Assembly (NCBI RefSeq): GCF_964022235.1
Contig: NZ_CAXHZL010000010.1
Location: 1 to 64,000, forward strand
Length of the DNA: 64,000 nucleotides
Reading direction: 5' to 3'
Origin: Limimaricola sp964022235
GTDB taxonomy: Bacteria > Pseudomonadota > Alphaproteobacteria > Rhodobacterales > Rhodobacteraceae
The notes beneath the pieces are model-generated. The model was not told the origin of the DNA, ran no database searches, and worked only from the letters and a program-made list of their open reading frames with translations. Below, one piece after another: positions 24,361 through 33,029 of the stretch. Made by a program: the position numbers and the translations under genes. Positions within the stretch are counted from its first letter, which is position 1, and the number at the start of each line of letters is the position of its first letter.

Positions 24361-25306
24361 CGGGTGTCTCCGCGCCTGGCTCGGGCGTCTCGTCCACCAG
24401 CGTAAGGCTCTCGGGGGCAGGAGCGGGCGGGCCGAACACCTCGCGCGGCTCGGGCACGATCAGGCGACCGTTCTCGTCGAGCGTCTCGGCCTGATGGCTG
24501 CGCAGCACCCGCAGGAATTCCAGCCGCTCGTAATCGGCGGCGAGCCGGATACGCAGCCGCCCGTCGGCCCCCATCGTCACCTGACCCACCAGCAAATCGG
24601 CCGGGAACATGCCACCGTCGCCCGAGGACACCACCCGGTCGCCGGGGCGCACGAGGTCGGGGTTCTCGAGAAAGTCGATGGGCGGATAGACCGTGTTGTC
24701 GCCCGCAAGGATCGCGCGCTGTCCCGAGGGCTGAATCGTCACCGGGATCCGGCTCGAGGTGTCGGTGAGCAGCAAAATACGGCTGGTGGCGCGGCCGACG
24801 CCCGAAATCCGCCCCACGAGACCGATACCGTCCATCGCGGGCCAGCCGTCGAGCACGCCGTCGCGCGCGCCGACGTTGAGCAGCACCGACTGGCGGAAGG
24901 GCGAGCCGCTGTCGGCCATCACCACCCCGGTGATGTAGGTCAGGCGCGGGTCGAGCCGCACGTTGTTGAGATCGAGGAGTTTGGCGTTTTCCTGCTCGAG
25001 CTGCAGCGCCGCCTCGCGCCATGCGCGCATCTGCTGCAACTCCCGGCGCAGTTGCTGATTCTGCTCGTGCAGATGGGCGTAGCTCTGAAAATTGGAGGCC
25101 ATGGTCACCAGACCGGTGACCGGCACCAGCGCCCAGTCGAAAGAGGGCAGCACCCGGTCGGTCACCTCGGCGCGCATCCGCTCCACGCGTGGGCTGTCGA
25201 TGCGCCACAGCGCGAACAGCGCGATCAGCGCGAGCAGTAGCAGCCCGACCAGCAGCCTGCGGATCGGGCGGGCAAACTCCTCGCCGCTGTTTCGTGGTCG
25301 TGCCAA
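24353..25306 (-). CDS. mreC: Rod shape-determining protein MreC
   Basis: The 317-residue bitopic protein couples MreB to PBP2/RodA. A cytoplasmic basic tail and one helix (LLVGLLLLALIALFALW) are followed by a periplasmic coiled coil around 75-115. Two beta-barrel domains contain VMADSGSPFRQSVLLNVGA, GLVGRISGVG and the GDRVVSSGDGGMFPADL stretch. A proline/glutamate-rich tail (about 275-317) follows the barrel. It lies 72 bp after mreB. Confidence 0.9.
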   Translation of the reverse strand: MARPRNSGEEFARPIRRLLVGLLLLALIALFALWRIDSPRVERMRAEVTDRVLPSFDWALVPVTGLVTMASNFQSYAHLHEQNQQLRRELQQMRAWREAALQLEQENAKLLDLNNVRLDPRLTYITGVVMADSGSPFRQSVLLNVGARDGVLDGWPAMDGIGLVGRISGVGRATSRILLLTDTSSRIPVTIQPSGQRAILAGDNTVYPPIDFLENPDLVRPGDRVVSSGDGGMFPADLLVGQVTMGADGRLRIRLAADYERLEFLRVLRSHQAETLDENGRLIVPEPREVFGPPAPAPESLTLVDETPEPGAETPDG

Positions 25307-25378
25307 GGAGCGCGCACCCCCTCGTGAATTGGCATGTCGCCCCCGGACATGGGGCAGGGCGCCCCGAGGGCGCCGCGA

Positions 25379-26416
25379 TCAGCTGTCGTAGTCTATCACA
25401 TGACGCAGCTGCTTTTCGTACTCCAGCGCCTTGCCAGTGCCGAGCGCCACACAGTTGAGTGACTCGTCGGCGACCGAGATCGCCAGACCGGTCTGTTCGC
25501 GCAGTGCGAGATCAAGCTGGCCCAGAAGCGCGCCGCCACCGGTGAGCATCACGCCGCGGTCGACGATGTCGGCGGCGAGATCCGGCGGCGTCGCTTCGAG
25601 CGCCGTCATCACCGCCTCGCAGATCTGCTGCACCGGCTCGGCCAGCGCCTCGGCGATCTGCGCCTGAGAGATCTCGGTTTCCTTCGGCACGCCGTTGAGC
25701 AGGTCGCGGCCGCGGATCTGCATCGACTGGCCCCGCCCGTCGTCGGGCATGCGAGCGGTGCCGATCTGGGTCTTGATACGCTCGGCCGTGGCCTCGCCCA
25801 CCAGTAGATTGTGCTGACGACGCAGGTAGCTGACGATTGCCTCGTCCATGCGGTCGCCACCGACGCGCACCGAACGGGCATAGACGATGTCGCCCAGCGA
25901 CAGCACCGCCACCTCGGTGGTGCCGCCGCCGATGTCGACGACCATGTTGCCGGTGGGATCGGTGATCGGCATGCCCGATCCGATCGCGGCCGCGATGGGT
26001 TCCGCGATCAGGCCCGCGCGCCGTGCGCCGGCCGAGAGCACCGACTGGCGGATCGCGCGCTTTTCGACCGGGGTCGCACCATGCGGCACGCAGACGATGA
26101 TCTTGGGCTTCGAGAAGGTCGTCCGCTTGTGCACCTTGCGGATGAAGTACTTGATCATCTCCTCGGCGACGTCGAAGTCGGCGATGACGCCTTCGCGCAT
26201 CGGCCGGATCGCTTGGATCGAGCCGGGGGTCCGGCCCAGCATCAGCTTGGCGTCCTCTCCGACGGCAAGAACCTTCTTCACCCCGTCCTTGACATGATAC
26301 GCCACCACCGACGGCTCGGAGAGCACGATGCCACGTCCCTTGACGTAGACCAGCGTGTTCGCCGTTCCGAGGTCGATCGCCATGTCAGACGAAAACAAGC
26401 TGCCCAATCCGAACAT
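25379..26416 (-). CDS. mreB: Rod shape-determining actin MreB
   Basis: The 345-residue bacterial actin forms membrane filaments that guide lateral wall synthesis. Actin-family phosphate and adenosine motifs are clear: DLGTANTLVYVKG (phosphate 1), VVDIGGGTTEVAVL (phosphate 2) and GVMLTGGGALLGQL (adenosine). The N-terminal MFGLGSLFSSDM is the usual amphipathic start, which favours ATG 26416 over the upstream GTG/ATG. It is the first gene of mreB-mreC-mreD-mrdA-rodA-ghrA-like. Confidence 0.97.
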   Translation of the reverse strand: MFGLGSLFSSDMAIDLGTANTLVYVKGRGIVLSEPSVVAYHVKDGVKKVLAVGEDAKLMLGRTPGSIQAIRPMREGVIADFDVAEEMIKYFIRKVHKRTTFSKPKIIVCVPHGATPVEKRAIRQSVLSAGARRAGLIAEPIAAAIGSGMPITDPTGNMVVDIGGGTTEVAVLSLGDIVYARSVRVGGDRMDEAIVSYLRRQHNLLVGEATAERIKTQIGTARMPDDGRGQSMQIRGRDLLNGVPKETEISQAQIAEALAEPVQQICEAVMTALEATPPDLAADIVDRGVMLTGGGALLGQLDLALREQTGLAISVADESLNCVALGTGKALEYEKQLRHVIDYDS

Positions 26417-26606
26417 GGCGTGATCTATCCCGTTCCCAGTGCTGTGATGATCCACGACTCCAAAAGCCTGCGGACCTCGCGCCTTATAGGCATAGCGGCC
26501 CGTCGCGGAAAGGGCCGTCCCACCTTCGCGTCAGCGCATTTTCGCCGCACTGCCGCAATCGACGCTTGTGGGGGCGGCACAGCGCGCGCCATGCCACCCC
26601 TGGTTG

Positions 26607-28190
26607 TCACTCGCTCGCGTCCATGTAGCCCACGCCCTTCATGTCGGCGCCGGGCCCTGTCTGCTCGCGCCGCACCAGCAGCCGGTTCACGGCGTTGATA
26701 TAGGCCTTGGCACTGGCCACGACGGTGTCGGTATCGGCGGACTGGCCGGTCGCGATCCGCCCGTCCTCCTCGAGCCGGACCGAAACGGTCGCCTGCGCAT
26801 CCGTCCCTTCGGTTACGGCGGCCACCTGGTAGAGTTGCAGCCGCGCTTCGTGCGGGAACAGCGCCTTGATCGCGTTGAAGGTGGCATCAACCGGTCCGTC
26901 GCCCGTGGCATCGACCGATTTCTCCTCGTCGTCGATGGTCAGGGTCATTGCCGCGTGCTGCGGCCCTTCGGTACCGCAGACCACCTTCAGCGATTTCAGC
27001 CGCACCCGGTCCGAGACCGCCTCGTTCTGGCGCACCAGCGCGATCAGGTCGTCGTCGTAGACCTCCTTTTTGCGGTCGGCCAGATCCTTGAACCGCACGA
27101 AGGTGTCGTTGAGCTGGTTGTCGGCCATCTCGAAGCCCAGCTCCTTGAGCTTGGAGCGCAGCGCCGCGCGGCCCGAATGCTTGCCCAGCGGCAGCGAGGT
27201 GCCCGCGAGGCCCACGTCCTCGGGGCGCATGATCTCGAAGGTCTCGGCGTTCTTGAGCATCCCGTCCTGATGGATGCCGCTCTCATGCGCGAAGGCGTTC
27301 TTGCCGACAATCGCCTTGTTGAACTGCACCGGAAAGCCCGAGACGGTGGCGACGCGGCGCGAGATGTTCATGATCTTGCGGGTGTCGATGCCGGTGTCCC
27401 ACGGCAGGATGTCGTGGCGCACCTTCAGCGCCATCACCACCTCTTCGAGCGCGGTGTTGCCCGCGCGCTCGCCCAGACCGTTGATCGTGCACTCGATCTG
27501 CCGCGCGCCGCCCTCGACCGCAGCGAGCGAGTTGGCCGTCGCCATGCCCAGATCGTTGTGGCAGTGAGTCGCAAAGATGATCTCATCCGCGCCCGGCACC
27601 TCGGCGATCAGCCGGCGGATCAGGTCGGCGCTCTCCATCGGGGCGGTGTAGCCCACCGTGTCGGGGATGTTGATCGTTGTCGCCCCGGCCTTGATCGCGA
27701 TCTCGACCGTGCGGGCGAGGTAGTCCCACTCGGTGCGCGTGGCGTCCATCGGCGACCATTGCACGTTGTCGCACAGATTGCGCGCGTGGGTCACGGTGTC
27801 GTGGATGCGCTGGGCCATTTCGTCCTTGGTCAGGTTCGGGATGGCGCGGTGCAGCGGCGAGGTGCCGATGAAGGTGTGGATGCGCGGCGAGCGCGCGTGC
27901 TTCACCGCCTCCCAGCAGCGGTCGATGTCCTTGTAGTTGGCGCGCGCGAGGCCGCAGATCGTGGCGTTGCGCGATTGCCGCGCGATTTCGCTCACCGCCT
28001 TGAAGTCGCCTTCGGAGGCGATCGGGAAACCGGCTTCGATGATGTCGACGCCCATTTCGTCGAGCAGATCGGCGATCTCCAGCTTTTCGGCATGGGTCAT
28101 GGTGGCGCCGGGCGATTGCTCGCCGTCGCGCAGCGTCGTATCGAAAATCAGGACGCGGTTTTCGGGGCGGGTGTCGGGGGTGGTGGTCAT
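26607..28190 (-). CDS. leuA: 2-isopropylmalate synthase
   Basis: LeuA condenses acetyl-CoA with 2-ketoisovalerate, the first committed step of leucine synthesis. The 527-residue protein has FDTTLRDGEQSPG, the metal-binding HCHNDLGMA, and NGLGERAGNTALEEVVM. The C-terminal LeuA dimer domain (about 390-510) is the allosteric leucine site. Length is normal for the long form. It is preceded by a leucine-rich leader peptide and hairpin at 28238-28344, which suggests attenuation in addition to feedback inhibition. Confidence 0.95.
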   Translation of the reverse strand: MTTTPDTRPENRVLIFDTTLRDGEQSPGATMTHAEKLEIADLLDEMGVDIIEAGFPIASEGDFKAVSEIARQSRNATICGLARANYKDIDRCWEAVKHARSPRIHTFIGTSPLHRAIPNLTKDEMAQRIHDTVTHARNLCDNVQWSPMDATRTEWDYLARTVEIAIKAGATTINIPDTVGYTAPMESADLIRRLIAEVPGADEIIFATHCHNDLGMATANSLAAVEGGARQIECTINGLGERAGNTALEEVVMALKVRHDILPWDTGIDTRKIMNISRRVATVSGFPVQFNKAIVGKNAFAHESGIHQDGMLKNAETFEIMRPEDVGLAGTSLPLGKHSGRAALRSKLKELGFEMADNQLNDTFVRFKDLADRKKEVYDDDLIALVRQNEAVSDRVRLKSLKVVCGTEGPQHAAMTLTIDDEEKSVDATGDGPVDATFNAIKALFPHEARLQLYQVAAVTEGTDAQATVSVRLEEDGRIATGQSADTDTVVASAKAYINAVNRLLVRREQTGPGADMKGVGYMDASE

Positions 28191-28237
28191 CTCTCAAGTC
28201 CTCTCGGGTCCGGGTGCTTTGTCCGGCGCGTTCATCC

Positions 28238-28273
28238 CCTCTGAGCGGTCGCGCCGATGGGCACGCTCAGAGG
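28238..28273 (-). promoter_or_regulatory. Hairpin overlapping the leader stop, leuA attenuator candidate
   Basis: A perfect 10-bp inverted repeat (CCTCTGAGCG / CGCTCAGAGG, 16-base loop) overlaps the last codons and stop of the leader peptide, about 50 bp before leuA. No long T run follows. The hairpin may be an antiterminator, a pause or a translation-coupled element rather than a simple intrinsic terminator. Confidence 0.6.
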
Positions 28274-28344
28274 CGAGTAAGCAAGAGAAGGGTCCGAAGC
28301 GCGGGCAGGGCCGCGGGGGACGAGAGGGTGACGTTCCAGCTCAT
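28267..28344 (-). CDS. leuL: Leucine-rich leader peptide of leuA
   Basis: The 25-residue reading frame begins MSWNVTLSSPAALP and contains a run of four leucine codons (RTLLLLTRL) just before its stop. The stop lies inside the hairpin. Leader peptides rich in the end-product amino acid, placed before biosynthetic operons, are the mark of transcription attenuation in proteobacteria. A ribosome stalling on scarce leucyl-tRNA would stop at the base of the hairpin and change its folding. The distance to leuA is 76 bp. Confidence 0.75.
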   Translation of the reverse strand: MSWNVTLSSPAALPALRTLLLLTRL

Positions 28345-28382
28345 GGGCGGGACTATATCGCCCGGATTGCCAATGAAAACCC

Positions 28383-29183
28383 CTAAGCGGTCAGAAGCCC
28401 CAACTCGGCGTCCGAGGCGATGCGGTCGTACTTGTCGCGAGGCGGCATGGGGCGGTCGCGCCAATGCGGCTCAAAGGCAAAGCTCGACCGCCTGCGCCCC
28501 TCGGGCAGCGCGCCGTTGCCCGCGCCTACGGCATAGTCGTAGTAGAGCTTCACGATCTGGTCGGGCGTGACCTGCTGGGCCGCCTCGTGATCGAGACAGG
28601 CCTCGCGCCAGCGGGCCACGCGGGCGAACTCGGGCGTGTCGGGCAGCGCAAACCCCTCGTAGTGCTCCAGAAACCAGAACCGCATCATCAGCGGCGTATA
28701 GACGATCTCGGGCAGGCCGAACTGGCCGAAGAGCCATGTGCCGTCCGGGTTGTGCCGCTCCAGCATCTCGCCGAGCCAGCGGTAATGCCCGAGCAGCGCC
28801 TCGCGTTTCTCGTCGGTTTTCGCGGGGTCGGTGTTCATCACATAGAGATAGCCCGCCATGCCGAACGGACCCTCGCGGGTGATGAACAAACGCTCGACCC
28901 CGCGCTCGAACGGATCAGCGCGGGCGATGCGGGGCATGTCCCAGCGCTCCTCGACATAGCGCAGGATTACGAGGCTCTCCTTGAGGATGCCGCCGTCTTC
29001 TGTCTCCAGCACCGGCAGCGCCGTGGTGCCGCCGGTCTTTTCCAGGAGCCAGTCGGGGCGCGGCTGGGTGATGTCGATGACCCGGAACTCGACCGCCTCG
29101 GACAACCCCTTGAGCGCCAGCAGGACCTCGACCCGCTGCGAAAACGGGCAGACGGGGATGTGATAGATGACGGGGCGGGCCAT
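28383..29183 (-). CDS. Glutathione S-transferase family protein
   Basis: The 266-residue protein has a thioredoxin-fold N-terminal domain with the active-site region HIPVCPFSQRVEVLLAL and the cis-proline segment TTALPVLETEDGG. A helical C-terminal domain follows. CPFSQR resembles omega-like and Cys-type GSTs, where the cysteine, not tyrosine or serine, contacts glutathione. ATG 29183 has an excellent AGGAGG 6-7 bases upstream. The substrate is unknown. It is divergent from the SDR pair at 29276. Confidence 0.8.
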   Translation of the reverse strand: MARPVIYHIPVCPFSQRVEVLLALKGLSEAVEFRVIDITQPRPDWLLEKTGGTTALPVLETEDGGILKESLVILRYVEERWDMPRIARADPFERGVERLFITREGPFGMAGYLYVMNTDPAKTDEKREALLGHYRWLGEMLERHNPDGTWLFGQFGLPEIVYTPLMMRFWFLEHYEGFALPDTPEFARVARWREACLDHEAAQQVTPDQIVKLYYDYAVGAGNGALPEGRRRSSFAFEPHWRDRPMPPRDKYDRIASDAELGLLTA

Positions 29184-29275
29184 GGGCGTTCCTCCTGTGC
29201 GTGGCGCGATGATGCCACGCGGTGCGCGTGCCGTCACGGATTGACCGGACCGGCGTTCCGCCTAGGTCGCGGCGC

Positions 29276-29989
29276 ATGACACAGAACATCAAACGCGCGC
29301 TCGTCACCGGCGGCGCCAAGGGAATCGGGCGCGGCCTCGTGGAGCGTCTGGCGCAGGACGGCTGGCAGGTCGCGGCGATGGACCGCGACGCGGAGGCGCT
29401 GCAGGGTCTGCCTCAGGGGGCGCGCGCCATCACCGGCGACGTCTCTGACGAGGCCTCGGTGCGGGCCGCCGTGGCGGCGACGGGCTGGGACGGGCTGGAC
29501 CTGCTGGTGAACAACGCGGGGCTTTCGGGGCCCGAGGCCGGGCCGGTCGAGGATCTGGCGCTCGACGCGTGGCAAGCCTGGATCGACACCAACCTCACTG
29601 GCGCGCTCTTGATGACCAAGCATTGCGTGCCGCTTTTGCGCGCGCGGCGCGGCGCCATCGTCAACATCACCTCGAGCCGGGCGCACCAGTCCGAGCCGAA
29701 CACCGAAGCCTATGCCGCGGCCAAGGGCGGCCTGACGGCGCTGACCCACGCGCTCGCGGTGTCGCTGGGGCCGGATGTCCGGGTGAATGCCTTGGCCCCC
29801 GGTTGGATCGTCACCACCGGCTGGGACGATCTGCGCGAAATCGACCACGCGCAGCACCCGGCAGGCCGGGCGGGCCGCCCCGAGGACGTGGCCGAGGCGG
29901 TGCTCTGGCTGGCGGGGGCGGGCTTCATGACCGGTCAGGAGGTAGTGCTCGACGGCGGCATGACACGGAAAATGATCTATGCCGAGTGA
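29276..29989 (+). CDS. Short-chain dehydrogenase/reductase
   Basis: The 237-residue classical SDR has the cofactor motif TGGAKGIG, the structural NNAG in LLVNNAGLSG, the catalytic Ser in NITSSRAHQ, and YAAAKGG. The C-terminal LDGGMTRKMIY is typical. Asp after the second strand (AAMDRDAEAL) suggests NAD(H). The substrate is not predictable. It overlaps the next SDR gene by 11 bp, so the two are translated together. Confidence 0.9.
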   Translation: MTQNIKRALVTGGAKGIGRGLVERLAQDGWQVAAMDRDAEALQGLPQGARAITGDVSDEASVRAAVAATGWDGLDLLVNNAGLSGPEAGPVEDLALDAWQAWIDTNLTGALLMTKHCVPLLRARRGAIVNITSSRAHQSEPNTEAYAAAKGGLTALTHALAVSLGPDVRVNALAPGWIVTTGWDDLREIDHAQHPAGRAGRPEDVAEAVLWLAGAGFMTGQEVVLDGGMTRKMIYAE

Positions 29990-30644
29990 ACGCGCCCTCG
30001 TGATCGGGGCCACGGGCGGCATCGGTGCTGCGCTGGCCGAGGCGCTGGAGGCGCGCGGCGCCGCGGTGACGCGCCTGTCGCGCCAAATGGATGGGCTGGA
30101 GGTAACCGACGCCGCATCGGTGGAGCGGGTCATGAGCGGCGTCGAAGGTCCCTTCGACACGATCCTCGTGGCGATCGGCATTCTCGCGCCCGAAGGGCAG
30201 GGCCCGGAGAAATCCCTCTCGGCCATCGACGCCACCGCCATGGCCCGGCTCTTCGCGGTGAACGCCATCGGCCCGGGGCTGATCCTGCGGCATCTGGCGC
30301 GCCTTCTCGCGCCGGCTGGCCGGGCAGGGGTGCTGTCGGCGCGGGTGGGCTCGATCGGCGACAACGCGATCGGCGGCTGGCACGGCTACCGCGCGTCCAA
30401 GGCGGCGCTGAACCAGATCGTGCACGGCGCGGCGATCGAACTCGAGCGTCACGACCGCGAGGCGATCCTCGTGGCGCTGCACCCCGGCACGGTCGAGACC
30501 GCCTTCACCACAGCCTATGCCGGGCGGCACCGGATGGTGCCCGCACAGGAGGCCGCGCAGAACCTGCTGCGGGTGATGGAGGGGCTGGACCCCGCGCAAT
30601 CTGGCGGGTTCTACGATTGGCGCGGCGAAGAGGTGCCCTGGTAA
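29979..30644 (+). CDS. SDR-family protein, C-factor-like
   Basis: The 221-residue short SDR has IGATGGIG at its start and YRASKAALN at the active site. The usual NNAG is replaced by a divergent VAIGILAP. Its size and pattern match the short C-factor/CsgA-like SDR group. The C-terminus lacks the long substrate loop of classical SDRs. It overlaps the upstream SDR and ends 4 bp before the convergent MORN gene. Confidence 0.85.
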   Translation: MPSERALVIGATGGIGAALAEALEARGAAVTRLSRQMDGLEVTDAASVERVMSGVEGPFDTILVAIGILAPEGQGPEKSLSAIDATAMARLFAVNAIGPGLILRHLARLLAPAGRAGVLSARVGSIGDNAIGGWHGYRASKAALNQIVHGAAIELERHDREAILVALHPGTVETAFTTAYAGRHRMVPAQEAAQNLLRVMEGLDPAQSGGFYDWRGEEVPW

Positions 30645-30648
30645 GGCG

Positions 30649-32331
30649 TCAGTCGTCCGCCCCGGAGTCTTCCTCCGGCGTCTCGACCCCTTCCAGCGTC
30701 ACCTCCGCCGCCTCGGGATCGGCCTCGATGACCGTCGGCGCCGTCGCTGCGTCGGTCTCTTCGGTCTCAGTATCGTCCGCCTCGGTGCCTGATACGTCAT
30801 CCGATGCGTCATCCGGCGCGGGCGCCTCGGGGGCCGTGTCCAGCATCGGGGCGTCGGGCGCACCGCCCACGACAGGGGCCTCCGATGCGGCGTCTTCCGC
30901 ATCTGCCGGGGCCGCTCCGGGGGGCGTGACCGGCGTGTTGCCCACATAGGCCCCATCGCGCCAGCCGCCGTCCTCGACCTCGCCCGTGGCATAGCGCATC
31001 ACGCCGTTGCCCTGCCTGCGGCCGTTGCGGAACTCGCCTTCGTAGGTGTCGCCGTTGGCATAGGTCGCGAGGCCCTGTCCCTCGATCTCGCCATCCGACC
31101 AGTCGCCCTCGTAGACGAAGCCGTCGGGCATGGTGATCTTGCCCTTGCCATGCCGCTGCCCGTCGACGAATCCGCCCTCGTAGACGGTGCCGTCGGCATA
31201 GGTGGCCGTGCCCAGACCCTCGCGCTGCCCTTCGGCCCAATCGCCTTCATAGCTGTAGCCGTCGGCATAGGTCATCTTGCCGCGACCGTGGTTCTGCGCG
31301 TTGAGGAAGGCGCCCTCGTAGACGAGACCGTTGGCATAGGTGGCGACGCCGTCGCCCTCGATCACGCCCTCCTTCCAGTCGCCCTCATAGGTCGAGCCGT
31401 CGGGGTAGGTGATCTTGCCAGTGCCATGCGCGAGATCGTTCTCGAAAGCGCCCTTGTAGACAGAACCGTCGGGATAGGTGACTTCGCCCTGACCCTCGAT
31501 CCGGCCCTCGATCCATGCGCCGACATAGCGGTAGCCGTCGGTGCCGGTGAAGCTGCCCTGACCATGGCGGCGGTCGGCCTGAAAGGCGCCCTCGTAGACA
31601 TCGCCATTGGCATATTCGACCCGGCCCGTGCCCTCGCGCTTGCCGGCCACGAACTGGCCCACGTAAACGTCGCCATTGGGCTGCTCGAGCCGGCCTTCGC
31701 CCTCGATCTGCCCATCGACCCAGCCACCGGTATAGCTCAGCCCGTCGGGCATGGTGAGCGTGCCTTCGCCGTCTCGCTCGCCTGCCTTGAGCGTGCCCTC
31801 GTAGCTCGACCCGTCGGGATAGGTGATCTTGCCCTCACCTTCCTTGACGCCGTTGATGAACTGACCCTCGTAGACATAGCCGTCCGGGCTCGTCAGCTTG
31901 CCGGTGCCATGGTGCATGGCGTTGCGGAACTCACCCTCGTAGCGGGTGCCGTTGGCATAGTCGGCGGTGCCGCGGCCGGTGATCTTGCCGTCCTCCCACT
32001 CGCCTTCATAGCTGCCGCCGTCGGCAAAGGTGATCCGACCCACGCCCTCGGGCTTGCCGCGCGCGAACTGGCCCTCGTAGACCGAGCCGTTGGGAAAGGT
32101 GGCCTGACCCTCGCCGCGGATCTCGCCTTCGAACCATTCGCCCTTGTACTCATAGCCGTTGGGCAGCCGGTAGCTGCCCTGACCATGCTGGCGGCCATTG
32201 AGAAAGGTGCCCTCGTAGACGCCACCGTCTTCGTACTGCTTGGTGGTGACGTCCTGCGCAAAGGCGTGTGGCGCTTGCGCGAGTCCCATTGCTGCCGCGA
32301 GAGTGAACGCGCGCATGGCTCTTGCCGACAT
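30649..32331 (-). CDS. Secreted MORN-repeat protein with acidic tail
   Basis: The 560-residue protein has a signal peptide ending in AHAFAQ-like residues. About 18 tandem MORN repeats of 23 residues follow (pattern YEGxFxNGxxHGxGxxTYPDG), and then a degenerate nineteenth. The last roughly 80 residues form a very acidic Ala/Asp/Glu/Pro-rich tail. MORN repeats form an elongated beta-sheet that binds lipids or proteins. In bacteria many are unassigned. The coding repeats give a 69-bp period in the DNA. ATG 32316 is an alternative start. It is convergent with the SDR pair and monocistronic as far as can be seen. Confidence 0.8.
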   Translation of the reverse strand: MSARAMRAFTLAAAMGLAQAPHAFAQDVTTKQYEDGGVYEGTFLNGRQHGQGSYRLPNGYEYKGEWFEGEIRGEGQATFPNGSVYEGQFARGKPEGVGRITFADGGSYEGEWEDGKITGRGTADYANGTRYEGEFRNAMHHGTGKLTSPDGYVYEGQFINGVKEGEGKITYPDGSSYEGTLKAGERDGEGTLTMPDGLSYTGGWVDGQIEGEGRLEQPNGDVYVGQFVAGKREGTGRVEYANGDVYEGAFQADRRHGQGSFTGTDGYRYVGAWIEGRIEGQGEVTYPDGSVYKGAFENDLAHGTGKITYPDGSTYEGDWKEGVIEGDGVATYANGLVYEGAFLNAQNHGRGKMTYADGYSYEGDWAEGQREGLGTATYADGTVYEGGFVDGQRHGKGKITMPDGFVYEGDWSDGEIEGQGLATYANGDTYEGEFRNGRRQGNGVMRYATGEVEDGGWRDGAYVGNTPVTPPGAAPADAEDAASEAPVVGGAPDAPMLDTAPEAPAPDDASDDVSGTEADDTETEETDAATAPTVIEADPEAAEVTLEGVETPEEDSGADD

Positions 32332-32575
32332 GACCGATTGCCCCCGATCGCCGGGCCCGGTTTGACCGGCCCCTGTTTCCGCTTTGGCATCAGAGTAGCG
32401 GTGGCTCGGGGTCAAGACAACAGCCCGGGAATGTCCCTGCGTGTCGGGGCTTGTGGGCCACAGGTCGGGGGCGGGGCAGGTGACGACGCAGGCGTCGCAT
32501 CTCGTGCGGTGACGTCTTGCGCGGGAATGGGCGGCGATTACTGTCGCCCGAGCCCATCAGACCCGCGGAGGTCCC

Positions 32576-33004
32576 ATGTCCGACAACAAGACCCAAGTCA
32601 CGGCCCGAAGCGTCGAGGAGTTCCTGAGCGCGGTGACGCCCGACCGGCGGCGCGAGGACGCGCGCAGCCTCGACGCGCTGTTTCGCGAGGTGTCGGGCTT
32701 CGTGCCGCAGATCTGGGGACCGTCGATCGTCGGCTATGGCTCGTATGATTACGTTTACGAAAGCGGCCGCTCGGGGCGTTTTCTCGCCACCGGGTTTTCG
32801 CCTCGAAAGGCGCATCTGGTGCTCTACATCATGCCCGGCTACGACGACGCCAACCCGATCCTCGCCCGGCTGGGCAAGCATCGTCTGGGCAAGTCCTGCC
32901 TGTATATCAACAAGCTCGCCGATGTGGATCGCGGCGTTCTGGCAGAGCTGATCCGGCATGGCCTCGACCGGCTGGAGGGGTTCTGGCCGGTGCATCCGAT
33001 CTGA
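32576..33004 (+). CDS. DUF1801 (YdhG-like) protein
   Basis: The 142-residue protein has the DUF1801 pattern: PDRRREDARSLDALF near the start, WGPSIVGYGSYDY in the middle, and a LGKSCLYINKLADVD segment. The family is widespread, small and of unknown function, and its fold resembles iron-chaperone-like domains. It lies 25 bp upstream of the MFS exporter and shares its direction. Confidence 0.75.
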   Translation: MSDNKTQVTARSVEEFLSAVTPDRRREDARSLDALFREVSGFVPQIWGPSIVGYGSYDYVYESGRSGRFLATGFSPRKAHLVLYIMPGYDDANPILARLGKHRLGKSCLYINKLADVDRGVLAELIRHGLDRLEGFWPVHPI

Positions 33005-33029
33005 GGCCTGCCCGCCTGCAAGGAGCGCC

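Noticed and set aside
26568..28244. 558-codon plus-strand open frame opposite leuA
   Set aside because: A shadow of leuA with GC-driven composition and no plausible start site.
30700..32300. 69-bp periodic DNA resembling a repeat array
   Set aside because: The period is 23 codons and each unit codes a MORN repeat; there are no constant repeats with unique spacers, so it is not CRISPR.
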